A stretch of DNA of 64,000 nt from Chloroflexota bacterium (GTDB lineage Bacteria > Chloroflexota > Anaerolineae > Anaerolineales > UBA4823): positions 1-64,000 of the forward strand of contig JAKOUW010000244.1 in assembly GCA_029782365.1 (NCBI GenBank), in the 5' to 3' direction. Positions 42,523 to 51,505 of the stretch are shown one piece after another. Within the stretch, counting starts at the first letter, position 1, and each line of letters opens with the position of its first letter. Under the pieces are notes generated by a model. That model was not told the DNA's origin, did not search any database, and worked only from the letters and a program-made list of their open reading frames with translations. The translations under genes were made by a program, and so were the position numbers.

Positions 42523-43314
42523 ATGATCATAGAATACCACCGACCACGTACAATGGATGAAGCCTTTCGGCTGCTCAGCAGGCCCGAAATTCTTACTCTG
42601 GTTTTAGCTGGTGGCACAGTTTTGACGCAAAATGGGGTTTCGAGGCGCCTGCCCTGGCTAAAAGATAATGAGGCGTTTGCTGTCGTAGATATTCAAAACC
42701 TGGGATTGAATTCCATTTTCACCGACGGCAAAAATATGAAAATTGGTGCTGGGGTAAAACTTGATCAATTGCAGCATGAATCAGGCCTGCCGGATGCACT
42801 CCAAGAGGCGTTAAGCCACGAAGGGACTAAAAATATCCGTCAGGCGGCTACAATAGCCGGTTCTTTGGTCACTACTGATGGCCGCTCTCCATTAGCCACA
42901 GTTCTGTTAGCGATGGATGCTGAAATTATGATTTCAGAAGCTGATGGGAAGATGGAAACATGCAGCATCGGAAACTGGCTGCCGTTGCGCGTGGAAAAAA
43001 TAAAAAGGCGCATCATCACTGGATTGGTAATCAATCATCAAATCAAAACGGCCTATGCGTATTCAGCCCGGACTCCATTTGACCGTCCAATTGTTTGTGC
43101 CGCAATCGCTCGTTGGCCCTCCGGCAGAACTCGGCTGGCGCTAGGTGGATACGGCCTTCTACCTGTTTTGGTGTTGGATGGACCAGAGCCAGGAGGTCTT
43201 GAAATGGCTGCCAGGCAAGCTTATGTTTCTGCAAATGATGACTGGGCTACTGGTGATTATCGCTCAGCAGTGGCCGGTGAGTTGGCGCAACGCTGTTTTG
43301 ATAAAGTATCATAA
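42523..43314 (+). CDS. FAD-binding subunit of a molybdenum hydroxylase (YgfM/CoxM-like)
   Basis: 263 aa from ATG 42523, with GGAG 7 nt upstream in the preceding gene's stop region. The VAO/PCMH-type FAD domain shows VLAGGTVL near residue 25 and the region IRQAATIAGSLVTTDGRSPL. Its C-terminal part is shorter than that of CoxM, close to E. coli YgfM. It should pass electrons from the [2Fe-2S]-Mo subunit encoded downstream (46276) to an acceptor. The M16C peptidase gene is inserted between the two. Confidence 0.8.
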   Translation: MIIEYHRPRTMDEAFRLLSRPEILTLVLAGGTVLTQNGVSRRLPWLKDNEAFAVVDIQNLGLNSIFTDGKNMKIGAGVKLDQLQHESGLPDALQEALSHEGTKNIRQAATIAGSLVTTDGRSPLATVLLAMDAEIMISEADGKMETCSIGNWLPLRVEKIKRRIITGLVINHQIKTAYAYSARTPFDRPIVCAAIARWPSGRTRLALGGYGLLPVLVLDGPEPGGLEMAARQAYVSANDDWATGDYRSAVAGELAQRCFDKVS

Positions 43315-43330
43315 ACGACAAGGAAAACCG

Positions 43331-46276
43331 ATGACCACAACACATGGTTTTGAAATTCAGGAAGAGCGAGTTGTTCCTGAATTAAATATGACTGCCACAC
43401 TTTACCGTCACAAACAAACCGGCGCCCGGTTGTTATCTATCAGTAACCAGGATGAAAACAAGGTTTTTGGAATCACATTTCGAACCCCTGCCACCGATTC
43501 GACCGGACTGCCTCACATCATGGAACATTCGGTTTTGTGTGGATCTGAGAAATATCCTGTTCGGGAGCCCTTTATTGAGTTAGCAAAGGGATCACTCAAC
43601 ACCTTCTTGAATGCAATGACATTTGCAGATAAAACCTGCTATCCGATTGCCAGTCAAAATCTGCACGATTTTTACAACCTGGTGGATGTATATCTGGATG
43701 CAGTATTTCATCCACTGCTCTCAGAATATACGCTTCTTCAAGAAGGCTGGCATTATGAACTCGAGACCCTCGACGGGCCTCTAAGTTATAAAGGCGTTGT
43801 CTTCAATGAGATGAAAGGCGCATACTCATCGCCGGATGAACGGTTATCGGAAGTGACGCGCAAATCGTTGTTTCCGGATCACGTTTATTATCTGGATTCA
43901 GGTGGTGATCCGCTGGTGATGCCTGACCTGACATACCAGCAGTTCAAAGAATATCATTCAACATATTACCATCCGACCAATGCATTTATTTATTTTTACG
44001 GCGATGACGATCCAATAGAACGGCTTCGCAGGCTAGACGCTTGTTTAAGAGACTTTCAAGAAATGTCGCTAGACTCAGCGATCTCTCTTTGTCCACCATT
44101 CTCTGCACCACAAAAATTCGCGTACGAATATGACTCCAGCGATGAAGGTGAGCAAGCCAAATCTCAATTGGTCGTTGCATGGAAAATGGATGAGCCTGTT
44201 GACATAGAACGAGCCCTCGCAAATGATATTTTAGAAGAAATCCTTATTGGGAGCCCTGCATCTCCACTGCGTAAGGCATTGGTGGATTCCGGCTTAGGGG
44301 AGGATCTCGCAGGCGGAGGCCTGGATACGCACCTGAGGCAGCCAATCTTTTCCACGGGTTTAAAGGGGATAAATGATTCCTCCGCTGATTTGGTCGAAGC
44401 TTTGGTGCTGGATACTTTACAAAAGTTGTCCCAGCAAGGGATTGATCAAGGTACTCTCGCTGCTTCTTTGAATACAGTCGAGTTTCATTTACGTGAAAAC
44501 AATACTGGATCTTTTCCGCGCGGTTTATACTTAATGTTGCGTTGCCTGACAAATTGGATTTACGATCGCGATCCGATCGCGCCGCTGTCATTCGAGCCTC
44601 CTTTGGATGCCATCAAAAAACACCTGGAGAACAGTGAACGATATTTTGAAAATTTGATAGCCGAGCACTTCTTGAAGAATTCCCACCGAGCTACAGTCTT
44701 GTTGAAGCCTGATGCCGAATTTGGAAAAAAACTTGAAGAAGCTGAACAGGCCCGCTTAGAAAATGAACGCGATCAGATGGGAACTGGCCATCTGCAGAAA
44801 GTTATAGAAATCACGCGCGAACTTCACCGGCGCCAGGATACACCAGATTCTTTTGAAGCCCTGGCAACCATCCCACGCCTTCACTTAGATGATCTAGAGA
44901 GAAAGAATAAACTTATTCCATTAGAAAAAAGCGACTTACAAAGCGCTCCCTTTTATTATCATGATCTCTTTACCAACAAAATTATTTACCTCGATTTAGG
45001 CTTCAACCTGCATGCTTTACCGGCGGAATACATTCCATATGTAAACCTTTTTGGGAAGGCAATATTAGGTACGGGTGCAGGTGCAGATGACTTTGTCAGG
45101 TTGACTCAACGCATTGGTCGAGAGACTGGTGGAATACACATGGCAACTCTGGCGACTGCCAGGCGAAATCAACCGAAAGATGCACCAGCAGCATGCTGGC
45201 TGTTTCTACGCAGCAAAGCTACGGTTGAAAAAGGTGAAGAACTTGTTTTATTGTTAAAGGATATTCTAACGAGCGCCCACTTGGACAATCGAGACCGTTT
45301 CCGACAAATTGCCTTCGAAGAAAAAGCTGATATGGAAGCGCGCCTCGTGCCTGCTGGAAATAGGTATGTGAATTTACGTTTGAGGAGCCGCTTTGATGAG
45401 GCGGGTTGGGCAGCTGAAAAAATGGACGGCATAAGCTATTTGTTTACTTTACGCGAGATTGTGAACCAGGTCGAAGAAGATTGGCCTGGTGTATTGAACA
45501 AGCTTGAAACCATCCGCGCGTCGCTGATCACTCGGAATACAATGGTTTTTAATCTGACCCTAGATCGTGAAAACGCGTCAGTTATTAAGCCCAATTTACT
45601 AGACCTGGTGAATTTATTACCAAATACGCCATTTGTACAACAAAATTGGGACTGGAAAGTAAATAATATCGGTAGTGAAGGCCTGGCCATACCGAGCCAG
45701 GTAAACTATGTTGGTATGGGAGCAAACCTATATGAGTTGGGTTACCAACTCTCCGGTTCCGCTTTGGTGATAAATAATTTCTTGAATGCGACCTGGTTAT
45801 GGGAAAAAGTTCGTGTACAAGGCGGCGCATATGGTGGTTCATGCACGTTCGACCCTCGTTCGGGCGTTTTTACTTTTCTTTCCTATCGTGATCCCAATAT
45901 CGTTCCGACATTGGAAAACTTTAAAGGAGCGTCGGAATTTTTAACAGCTGTGGATGATACCCGTTTGGACCAAAGCGAATTGGAGAAAAGTATTATTGGT
46001 ACAATAGGCGACCTGGATTTTTACCAACTGCCAGATGCAAAAGGATATATTTCATTGGTGCGCGACTTAGCAGGGGATACGAATGAGTACAGGCAACAAT
46101 TGCGTGAACAAATCTTAGCAACGAAACGACTGGATTTTCATTTGTTTGGCCAAATACTCCGGCAGTTTAATCATCGAGCAGAAGTTGTCGTGATTGGTTC
46201 CCAAAATGCTTTGGAAAAAGCCAACGCGAGTGGTTTCAATAATGGACATCAGCTTTCGATAGCAAAGGTTCTCTAA
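43331..46276 (+). CDS. M16C zinc peptidase (presequence-protease/insulinase-like)
   Basis: 981 aa from ATG 43331 (AAGGAA 7 nt upstream; a longer reading from 43145 overlaps the FAD gene and lacks family similarity). The inverted zinc motif HxxEH is H62-I-M-E65-H66 in GLPHIMEHSVLCGSEKYP, with the downstream ligand Glu in VVFNEMKGAY. Four M16 domains and the length match PreP/falcilysin enzymes that digest unfolded peptides in a closed chamber. There is no signal peptide, so it is cytoplasmic. The last base of its stop is the first of the next start. Confidence 0.9.
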   Translation: MTTTHGFEIQEERVVPELNMTATLYRHKQTGARLLSISNQDENKVFGITFRTPATDSTGLPHIMEHSVLCGSEKYPVREPFIELAKGSLNTFLNAMTFADKTCYPIASQNLHDFYNLVDVYLDAVFHPLLSEYTLLQEGWHYELETLDGPLSYKGVVFNEMKGAYSSPDERLSEVTRKSLFPDHVYYLDSGGDPLVMPDLTYQQFKEYHSTYYHPTNAFIYFYGDDDPIERLRRLDACLRDFQEMSLDSAISLCPPFSAPQKFAYEYDSSDEGEQAKSQLVVAWKMDEPVDIERALANDILEEILIGSPASPLRKALVDSGLGEDLAGGGLDTHLRQPIFSTGLKGINDSSADLVEALVLDTLQKLSQQGIDQGTLAASLNTVEFHLRENNTGSFPRGLYLMLRCLTNWIYDRDPIAPLSFEPPLDAIKKHLENSERYFENLIAEHFLKNSHRATVLLKPDAEFGKKLEEAEQARLENERDQMGTGHLQKVIEITRELHRRQDTPDSFEALATIPRLHLDDLERKNKLIPLEKSDLQSAPFYYHDLFTNKIIYLDLGFNLHALPAEYIPYVNLFGKAILGTGAGADDFVRLTQRIGRETGGIHMATLATARRNQPKDAPAACWLFLRSKATVEKGEELVLLLKDILTSAHLDNRDRFRQIAFEEKADMEARLVPAGNRYVNLRLRSRFDEAGWAAEKMDGISYLFTLREIVNQVEEDWPGVLNKLETIRASLITRNTMVFNLTLDRENASVIKPNLLDLVNLLPNTPFVQQNWDWKVNNIGSEGLAIPSQVNYVGMGANLYELGYQLSGSALVINNFLNATWLWEKVRVQGGAYGGSCTFDPRSGVFTFLSYRDPNIVPTLENFKGASEFLTAVDDTRLDQSELEKSIIGTIGDLDFYQLPDAKGYISLVRDLAGDTNEYRQQLREQILATKRLDFHLFGQILRQFNHRAEVVVIGSQNALEKANASGFNNGHQLSIAKVL

Positions 46277-49200
46277 TGAAAATTACACTTCAAATAAACC
46301 AAACCGAACAGACGGTTGATTGTGAACCGGGCGATTCACTTTTAAAGGTATTGCGCCGATTGGGTTATTTTAGTGTGAAACATGGCTGCGAGAGCGGTGA
46401 ATGTGGGGCATGTACAATCTTGCTGGACGGAAAGTCGCTGAACTCTTGCGTTCTCCTGGCCGCACAGGCGGAAGGGCACCAGCTGGTCACCCTCGAATCG
46501 CTTGGTGAACATCCTCACCAAGGCTGGAAATCAACAGCTGGCTTGCATCCCCTGCAGCGTGCCTTTATTGAAACAGGAGCGGTCCAATGCGGATATTGTA
46601 CGCCAGCTCAGATCTTGGCAGCTCAGTCTTTACTGCAGTTCAACCCAAACCCGAGTGAAGATGAAGCCAGAGAAGCTCTTTCTGGTGTATTGTGCCGATG
46701 CACAGGGTATTTGAAACCAATCCAAGCGGTGTTGCGCGCTGCAGCAGTGATGCGCGGCGAAGATCCTGGTGATTTCTACGAGCAACCAACGCCTTTTGTG
46801 CCGGCAACCAACTTAACAGAAGTGGATTTGGGCGGCAGAGGAGGGGAGATCGCCACGAGCTTGAACACCCGATTGAAGCCTGCCGTTGTTCAAAACCAAC
46901 GGCCGGATGCTCTGCAAAGTGTTGGGAAACCTGAACCTAAGGTTGATGCCGTCAAACTCGTGCAGGGCAAACCAGCTTTTACAGGAGATATTGAATTGCG
47001 CGGCATGCTTTATGCCAAGGTTTTACACAGCCCTCATGCTCATGCCAGGATTAAAACCATCGATGCCTCTGATGCCCGGGCACTTCCTGGCGTGGCGGCT
47101 GTTTTGACATGGCAGGATATTCCCAGGGTTGTGTTTTCATCTGCCGGGCAATCCGACCCGATACCTGGGCCTTTAGATATGTTTTCCCTGGATAACAAGG
47201 TACGATTTGTCGGAGATCGGGTGGCTTTTGTAGCGGCCGAATCACCTGAAATTGCAGAGCAGGCGATTCAATTGATTAAGGTTGATTATGAGGTGCTGCC
47301 AGCTTTATTCGATCCGGGAGAAGCGATGCAGTCTGGCGCCCCTCTTTTGCATGATGAACCAGAATATGTAAATTTCGCGGATTCCGACCCCACCAAGAAT
47401 TTGGCTGCTGAAATCCGGATTGATATCGGTAACGTTGAACAGGGATTTGCGGAAGCTGATTTTGTGTTCGAAGGCGAATACTCTGTTCCCAAAGTGCAGC
47501 AGGCGCATATCGAACCTCACGTTGTGGTAACGTATTGGGATGAAGATGATCGCCTGGTGATCCGCACCAGCACTCAGGTGCCTTTCCATGTTCGCAGGAT
47601 TATGGCCCCGGTCTTGGGCCTACCTGTAAAACGAATTCGGGTCATCAAGCCGCGCATAGGAGGCGGTTTTGGCAATAAGCAAGAAGTTTTGATAGAAGAT
47701 GTGGCGGCGCACCTCACAATTGCCACCCGGCGCCCGGTAATTTATGAATATACCCGTGAAGAAGAATTTATTGCATCTCGGTCTCGTCACCCTATGAAAA
47801 TATGGATGAAAACTGGCGTCAATAATGATGGCACTATAACAGCTAATGAAATGAAAGTGCTCAGCGATACTGGCGCGTATGGCTGTCATGCATTAACTGT
47901 GACGGGCAACACTGGTCATAAGGCAATGGCACTGTACGTTGGAGATGGTCCGTTTCGCAAAGCGCCGAACATCCGTTTCTATGCTGATATCGTATATACC
48001 AACCATCCGCCTGCTGGCGCCTACCGCGGGTATGGCGTGCCGCAAGGATATTGGGCTGTTGAATGTCACATGGAAAGAATTGCCCGCCGCCTCAAAATCG
48101 AACCACTCAATTTCCGCCTGAAAAATGCATTGCGAGCGGGCGAGCTGCACCCATTCAGCACAGCCTGGAGTGAAGGCCGCGAGCCGCGACCGGAGACTAT
48201 CCAAACATGCGGCCTGGATGAATGTGTTCGCCGGGGTCGAGCGGCGATTGGTTGGGATGAAAAATATAACCATCCCGAATGGCATACGGTGGAGGATATG
48301 AAGGGGCAGCCAATTCCATACCTGCGGCGAGGAATTGGCGTTGCGTTGATGATGCAAGGAACTGCAATTCCGTACCTGGATATGGGAGCTGCCAGCATCA
48401 AAATGAATGATGATGGCTCTTTTAACTTGTTGGTTGGCGCGACAGACCTGGGGACAGGCTCAGATACAGTATTGGCTCAAATGGCGGCTGAGGTTTTGGG
48501 TGTGCCTGTCGAAGATATAATCACCTATTCATCAGACACGGATTTTACCCCTTTCGATGTCGGCGCTTATGCCTCCAGCACAACCTATATTTCAGGAGGG
48601 GCGGCCGCCAGGGCTGCACAGCAAGCGGCTGAACGGATCAAAATCCGGGCCGCACGTATGATCTCTCATAAATACAAAATTCCTGCCATGCCTACCGACC
48701 AAATTCGCCTGGTCAGTCGCCGCGCTGTTACACCGGATGGTCACTTTGTGACAATGGCTGAAATTGCTCGTGACGCTCTTCATCAAAGTGACCAGGAGCA
48801 AATCATGGGGGTGGCTTCTTACATGTCCCCAGTTTCGCCGCCTCCGTTTGCAGCGCAATTTGCTGAGGTGACGGTGGATACCAGTACAGGGATGGTGAAG
48901 GTAGATAAGTTAGTAATGGCTGTTGATTCCGGAGTTATCGTGAATCCACTGACCGCTTCGGGGCAAATCGAAGGCGGGATGACACAAGCTTTAGGATATG
49001 CGGTCAGCGAAGAAATGGTATATGACAAGAAGGGCAACGCACGCGAGCGAGATTTACGCGATTACCACATTTTCCAGGCCAACGAAATGCCCGAATTAGT
49101 CACAATTTTCGTGGAGACATATGAGCCATCACATCCGTTTGGCGTCAAGGCAGTGGCGGAAATTCCGATGGATGGAGTCGCTCCGGCTGTTGCCAATGCG

Positions 49201-49287
49201 GTTTACGATGCTTGCGGGGCGCATATTAATTCAAACCCCTTGACGCCGGAGCGCGTGTGGCAGGCGCTGATGGCTGAACAGGCTTAA
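46276..49287 (+). CDS. Molybdenum hydroxylase, fused [2Fe-2S] and Mo subunits (XdhD-like)
   Basis: 1003 aa. The N-terminal plant-type ferredoxin has Cys38, 43, 46 and 58 (KHGCESGECGACTILL); the second cluster Cys104, 107, 139 and 141 (QCGYCTP, LCRCTGY). From about 210 onward is the Mo-pterin domain: GKPAFTGDIELRGMLYAKVL, VVTYWDEDDRLVIRTSTQVP, RIGGGFGNKQEVLIEDVAAH, PPAGAYRGYGVPQGYW and a C-terminal VKAVAEIPMDGVAPAVANAV holding the catalytic Glu. The domain order and the separate YgfM-like subunit resemble E. coli XdhD, a suspected hypoxanthine or purine hydroxylase. Substrate is not proven. Confidence 0.88.
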   Translation: MKITLQINQTEQTVDCEPGDSLLKVLRRLGYFSVKHGCESGECGACTILLDGKSLNSCVLLAAQAEGHQLVTLESLGEHPHQGWKSTAGLHPLQRAFIETGAVQCGYCTPAQILAAQSLLQFNPNPSEDEAREALSGVLCRCTGYLKPIQAVLRAAAVMRGEDPGDFYEQPTPFVPATNLTEVDLGGRGGEIATSLNTRLKPAVVQNQRPDALQSVGKPEPKVDAVKLVQGKPAFTGDIELRGMLYAKVLHSPHAHARIKTIDASDARALPGVAAVLTWQDIPRVVFSSAGQSDPIPGPLDMFSLDNKVRFVGDRVAFVAAESPEIAEQAIQLIKVDYEVLPALFDPGEAMQSGAPLLHDEPEYVNFADSDPTKNLAAEIRIDIGNVEQGFAEADFVFEGEYSVPKVQQAHIEPHVVVTYWDEDDRLVIRTSTQVPFHVRRIMAPVLGLPVKRIRVIKPRIGGGFGNKQEVLIEDVAAHLTIATRRPVIYEYTREEEFIASRSRHPMKIWMKTGVNNDGTITANEMKVLSDTGAYGCHALTVTGNTGHKAMALYVGDGPFRKAPNIRFYADIVYTNHPPAGAYRGYGVPQGYWAVECHMERIARRLKIEPLNFRLKNALRAGELHPFSTAWSEGREPRPETIQTCGLDECVRRGRAAIGWDEKYNHPEWHTVEDMKGQPIPYLRRGIGVALMMQGTAIPYLDMGAASIKMNDDGSFNLLVGATDLGTGSDTVLAQMAAEVLGVPVEDIITYSSDTDFTPFDVGAYASSTTYISGGAAARAAQQAAERIKIRAARMISHKYKIPAMPTDQIRLVSRRAVTPDGHFVTMAEIARDALHQSDQEQIMGVASYMSPVSPPPFAAQFAEVTVDTSTGMVKVDKLVMAVDSGVIVNPLTASGQIEGGMTQALGYAVSEEMVYDKKGNARERDLRDYHIFQANEMPELVTIFVETYEPSHPFGVKAVAEIPMDGVAPAVANAVYDACGAHINSNPLTPERVWQALMAEQA

Positions 49288-49291
49288 TGAT

Positions 49292-50665
49292 ATGGTCGAT
49301 AAGCCGATCTCATCTTCTTCATCCAATCGGACCTACGTGATTGGACATGTCAACCCTGATACAGATTCAATTGCAGCGGCGATCGGCTATGCTTGGCTGC
49401 TGCGAGAGAGGGACAGCATTGAGGCGATAGCAGCGCGTGCCGGCGCAACGAACCCCCAAACAACATGGGTTTTAAAACGCCTGGGTCTTGACGCACCGGT
49501 CTTATTAACGGATGCGTCACCACGGTTTGAATCGGTCACCCGTCGATTGGATACAGCTCACCCGGACAGTCTATTACGCGATGCCTGGTCAATTACCAGC
49601 CGGACAGGCGGGGTAGCGCCTATTGTGAATGAGGATGGAACTCCTTTTGGTCTAATCACGAGTTTGAGTATTTTTGATTTTCTCGCTCGAACTGTTGGGC
49701 CACATCCGCGCCGCCAGGAAATGAAAATTGCTGAAGTCCTGGAAATGCCATGCCGGGAGGCATGTGACATCCAGGCACCGCGTTACCCGGCTTCAACCCG
49801 CATCCGTGATGTATTGAACCGGATTCTGCGCGAGGAACATAATGATTTTATAGTGACCGACGAACATGGATTGTATATCGGTGTGTGTCACCAGCGTGAT
49901 GTCTTGAACCCGCCTCGATTAAGGATTATTTTGGTTGATCATAATGAACCTGGGCAGGCATTGGGAGCAATCGAAGAAGCTGAGTTAGTGGAGATATTGG
50001 ATCATCACCGCCTTGGAAACCGGTCAACTCATGTTCCAATTCGTTTTACCGTGGATATCGTTGGCAGTACGAGCACTCTTGTCTCTGAACGCATTGAAGA
50101 CGCCGGTTTGAGCGCGCCTCCACCAATTGCCGGGATGTTGTTAAGTGGTTTGCTTTCGGATACGCTCATCCTGACCTCGCCCACAACCACCGAACGAGAC
50201 CGCTGTGCGGCCGACAGGCTGGCCCGCTGGGCGTTTACCAAGAACAGTCCTTTGGCGAACGAGACAATTCAAAGCTATGGACAGCAAGTCGTTCGGTCTG
50301 GAGCAGGTTTGTCCACCCGGGAACCGGATGAGATCGTCAGTACGGACTTCAAAATCTATGAAGCGGGCGGCCTGCAATTTGCAATTTCACAAGTGGAAGT
50401 CACTGATCTGCTTCAGTTGAATGAGCATCTTGAGGCTCTGAAAAAAGCTCTGAACGATTTGCGCGAACGGCGCGGGTTAGATTTTGTTATGCTAATGGTG
50501 ACTGATGTGGTTGGCAATTCAAGCCGACTCGTACTGGTAAACGCTCCTGCTTTACTTACAGCGCTGCCGTATTCATTACAAAATGATGAAACTTACCTGG
50601 CAGCAGGAGTAGTCTCGCGTAAAAAACAGTTACTGCCAGTCGTTTTGGGTTTGTTAGAAAAGTAG
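49292..50665 (+). CDS. DHH-DHHA2 Mn-dependent inorganic pyrophosphatase with CBS pair
   Basis: 457 aa, family II pyrophosphatase. The DHH domain shows VIGHVNPDTDSIAAAIGYAW at the N-terminus and ILDHHRLGN in the middle, plus the DHHA2 domain at the C-terminus (IYEAGGLQFAISQVEV). Two CBS motifs (about 65-205: GVAPIVNEDGTPFGLITSLS and DFIVTDEHGLYIGVCHQRDV) are inserted, so adenine nucleotides probably regulate it. Pyrophosphate is released in many nucleotide steps, but why it is in this operon is unclear. Confidence 0.88.
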   Translation: MVDKPISSSSSNRTYVIGHVNPDTDSIAAAIGYAWLLRERDSIEAIAARAGATNPQTTWVLKRLGLDAPVLLTDASPRFESVTRRLDTAHPDSLLRDAWSITSRTGGVAPIVNEDGTPFGLITSLSIFDFLARTVGPHPRRQEMKIAEVLEMPCREACDIQAPRYPASTRIRDVLNRILREEHNDFIVTDEHGLYIGVCHQRDVLNPPRLRIILVDHNEPGQALGAIEEAELVEILDHHRLGNRSTHVPIRFTVDIVGSTSTLVSERIEDAGLSAPPPIAGMLLSGLLSDTLILTSPTTTERDRCAADRLARWAFTKNSPLANETIQSYGQQVVRSGAGLSTREPDEIVSTDFKIYEAGGLQFAISQVEVTDLLQLNEHLEALKKALNDLRERRGLDFVMLMVTDVVGNSSRLVLVNAPALLTALPYSLQNDETYLAAGVVSRKKQLLPVVLGLLEK

Positions 50666-50671
50666 AGGATT

Positions 50672-51499
50672 ATGGAACGCGCTGCTGTTCACCTGGCATT
50701 GGCTGAATTAGAGAATAAAAATAAGCCTGGGGCATTGTGCACTGTTGTAAGCAGCCGGGGTTCAACTCCTCGCCATGCAGCCAGTAAAATGTTGGTGTAC
50801 CCGGATGGCAAAATTGTTGGCACTGTCGGAGGCGGACAGTTAGAAAGTTGGGTTATTGAAACTGCAGTTCAATCGATCCACGAAGGGAAGCCGCGTTTAT
50901 TGGAATATTCAATGACAGATCCGGCGCGCGGCGATCCAGGTGTGTGCGGTGGTCAATTAGAGATTTTTGTGGAACCGATCTTACCAAAGCCTGTATTGTT
51001 ACTCGTCGGCAGTGGGCATGTTGGTAAAGCCGTCGCCCACCTGGCTGCATGGTTGGGTTTTTGGGTTGTCGTCAGTGATGACCGCCCAGAATTTTGCAAT
51101 CCACAAGCAGTTCCTGCTGGGGATGAATTCTATGCGGTCTCAATGGAAGATTTACCCAATTCATTTTCAATTTCGCCCTGGACATATATCGTGTTGACAA
51201 CTCGAGGTGTCTCCGTCGATGTACCTGGTTTGCCTGCTTTGCTTGACTCTGCCGCCAGTTACATCGGAATAATCGGTTCGAAACGCCGTTGGGCTACCAC
51301 CTGTAAGCAGCTCAACGAAAAAGGGGTTTCTTCAGATAAATTAAAACAAGTCCATTCTCCAATCGGATTAGAATTAAAGGCAGAAACTCCTGAGGAAATA
51401 GCAGTGAGTATCATGGCTGAGATCATCATGCTACGGAATGGGGGGACCGGACGAAAAATGAGTGAAGATTACACTGGTTCAACCAGTATTTCGGAGTGA
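50672..51499 (+). CDS. XdhC/CoxI-family maturation protein
   Basis: 275 aa. The N-terminal XdhC domain has TVVSSRGSTPRHAASKMLVY and GTVGGGQLESWVI; GVCGGQLEIFVEP ends it. The Rossmann-like half begins PVLLLVGSGHVGKAVAHLAA, then LTTRGVSVDVPGLPAL and YIGIIGSKRRW. XdhC proteins insert the sulfurated Mo cofactor into xanthine-dehydrogenase-type enzymes, so it serves the hydroxylases of this region. Spacing of 6 nt to the next gene. Confidence 0.88.
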   Translation: MERAAVHLALAELENKNKPGALCTVVSSRGSTPRHAASKMLVYPDGKIVGTVGGGQLESWVIETAVQSIHEGKPRLLEYSMTDPARGDPGVCGGQLEIFVEPILPKPVLLLVGSGHVGKAVAHLAAWLGFWVVVSDDRPEFCNPQAVPAGDEFYAVSMEDLPNSFSISPWTYIVLTTRGVSVDVPGLPALLDSAASYIGIIGSKRRWATTCKQLNEKGVSSDKLKQVHSPIGLELKAETPEEIAVSIMAEIIMLRNGGTGRKMSEDYTGSTSISE

Positions 51500-51505
51500 A
51501 TCTAT

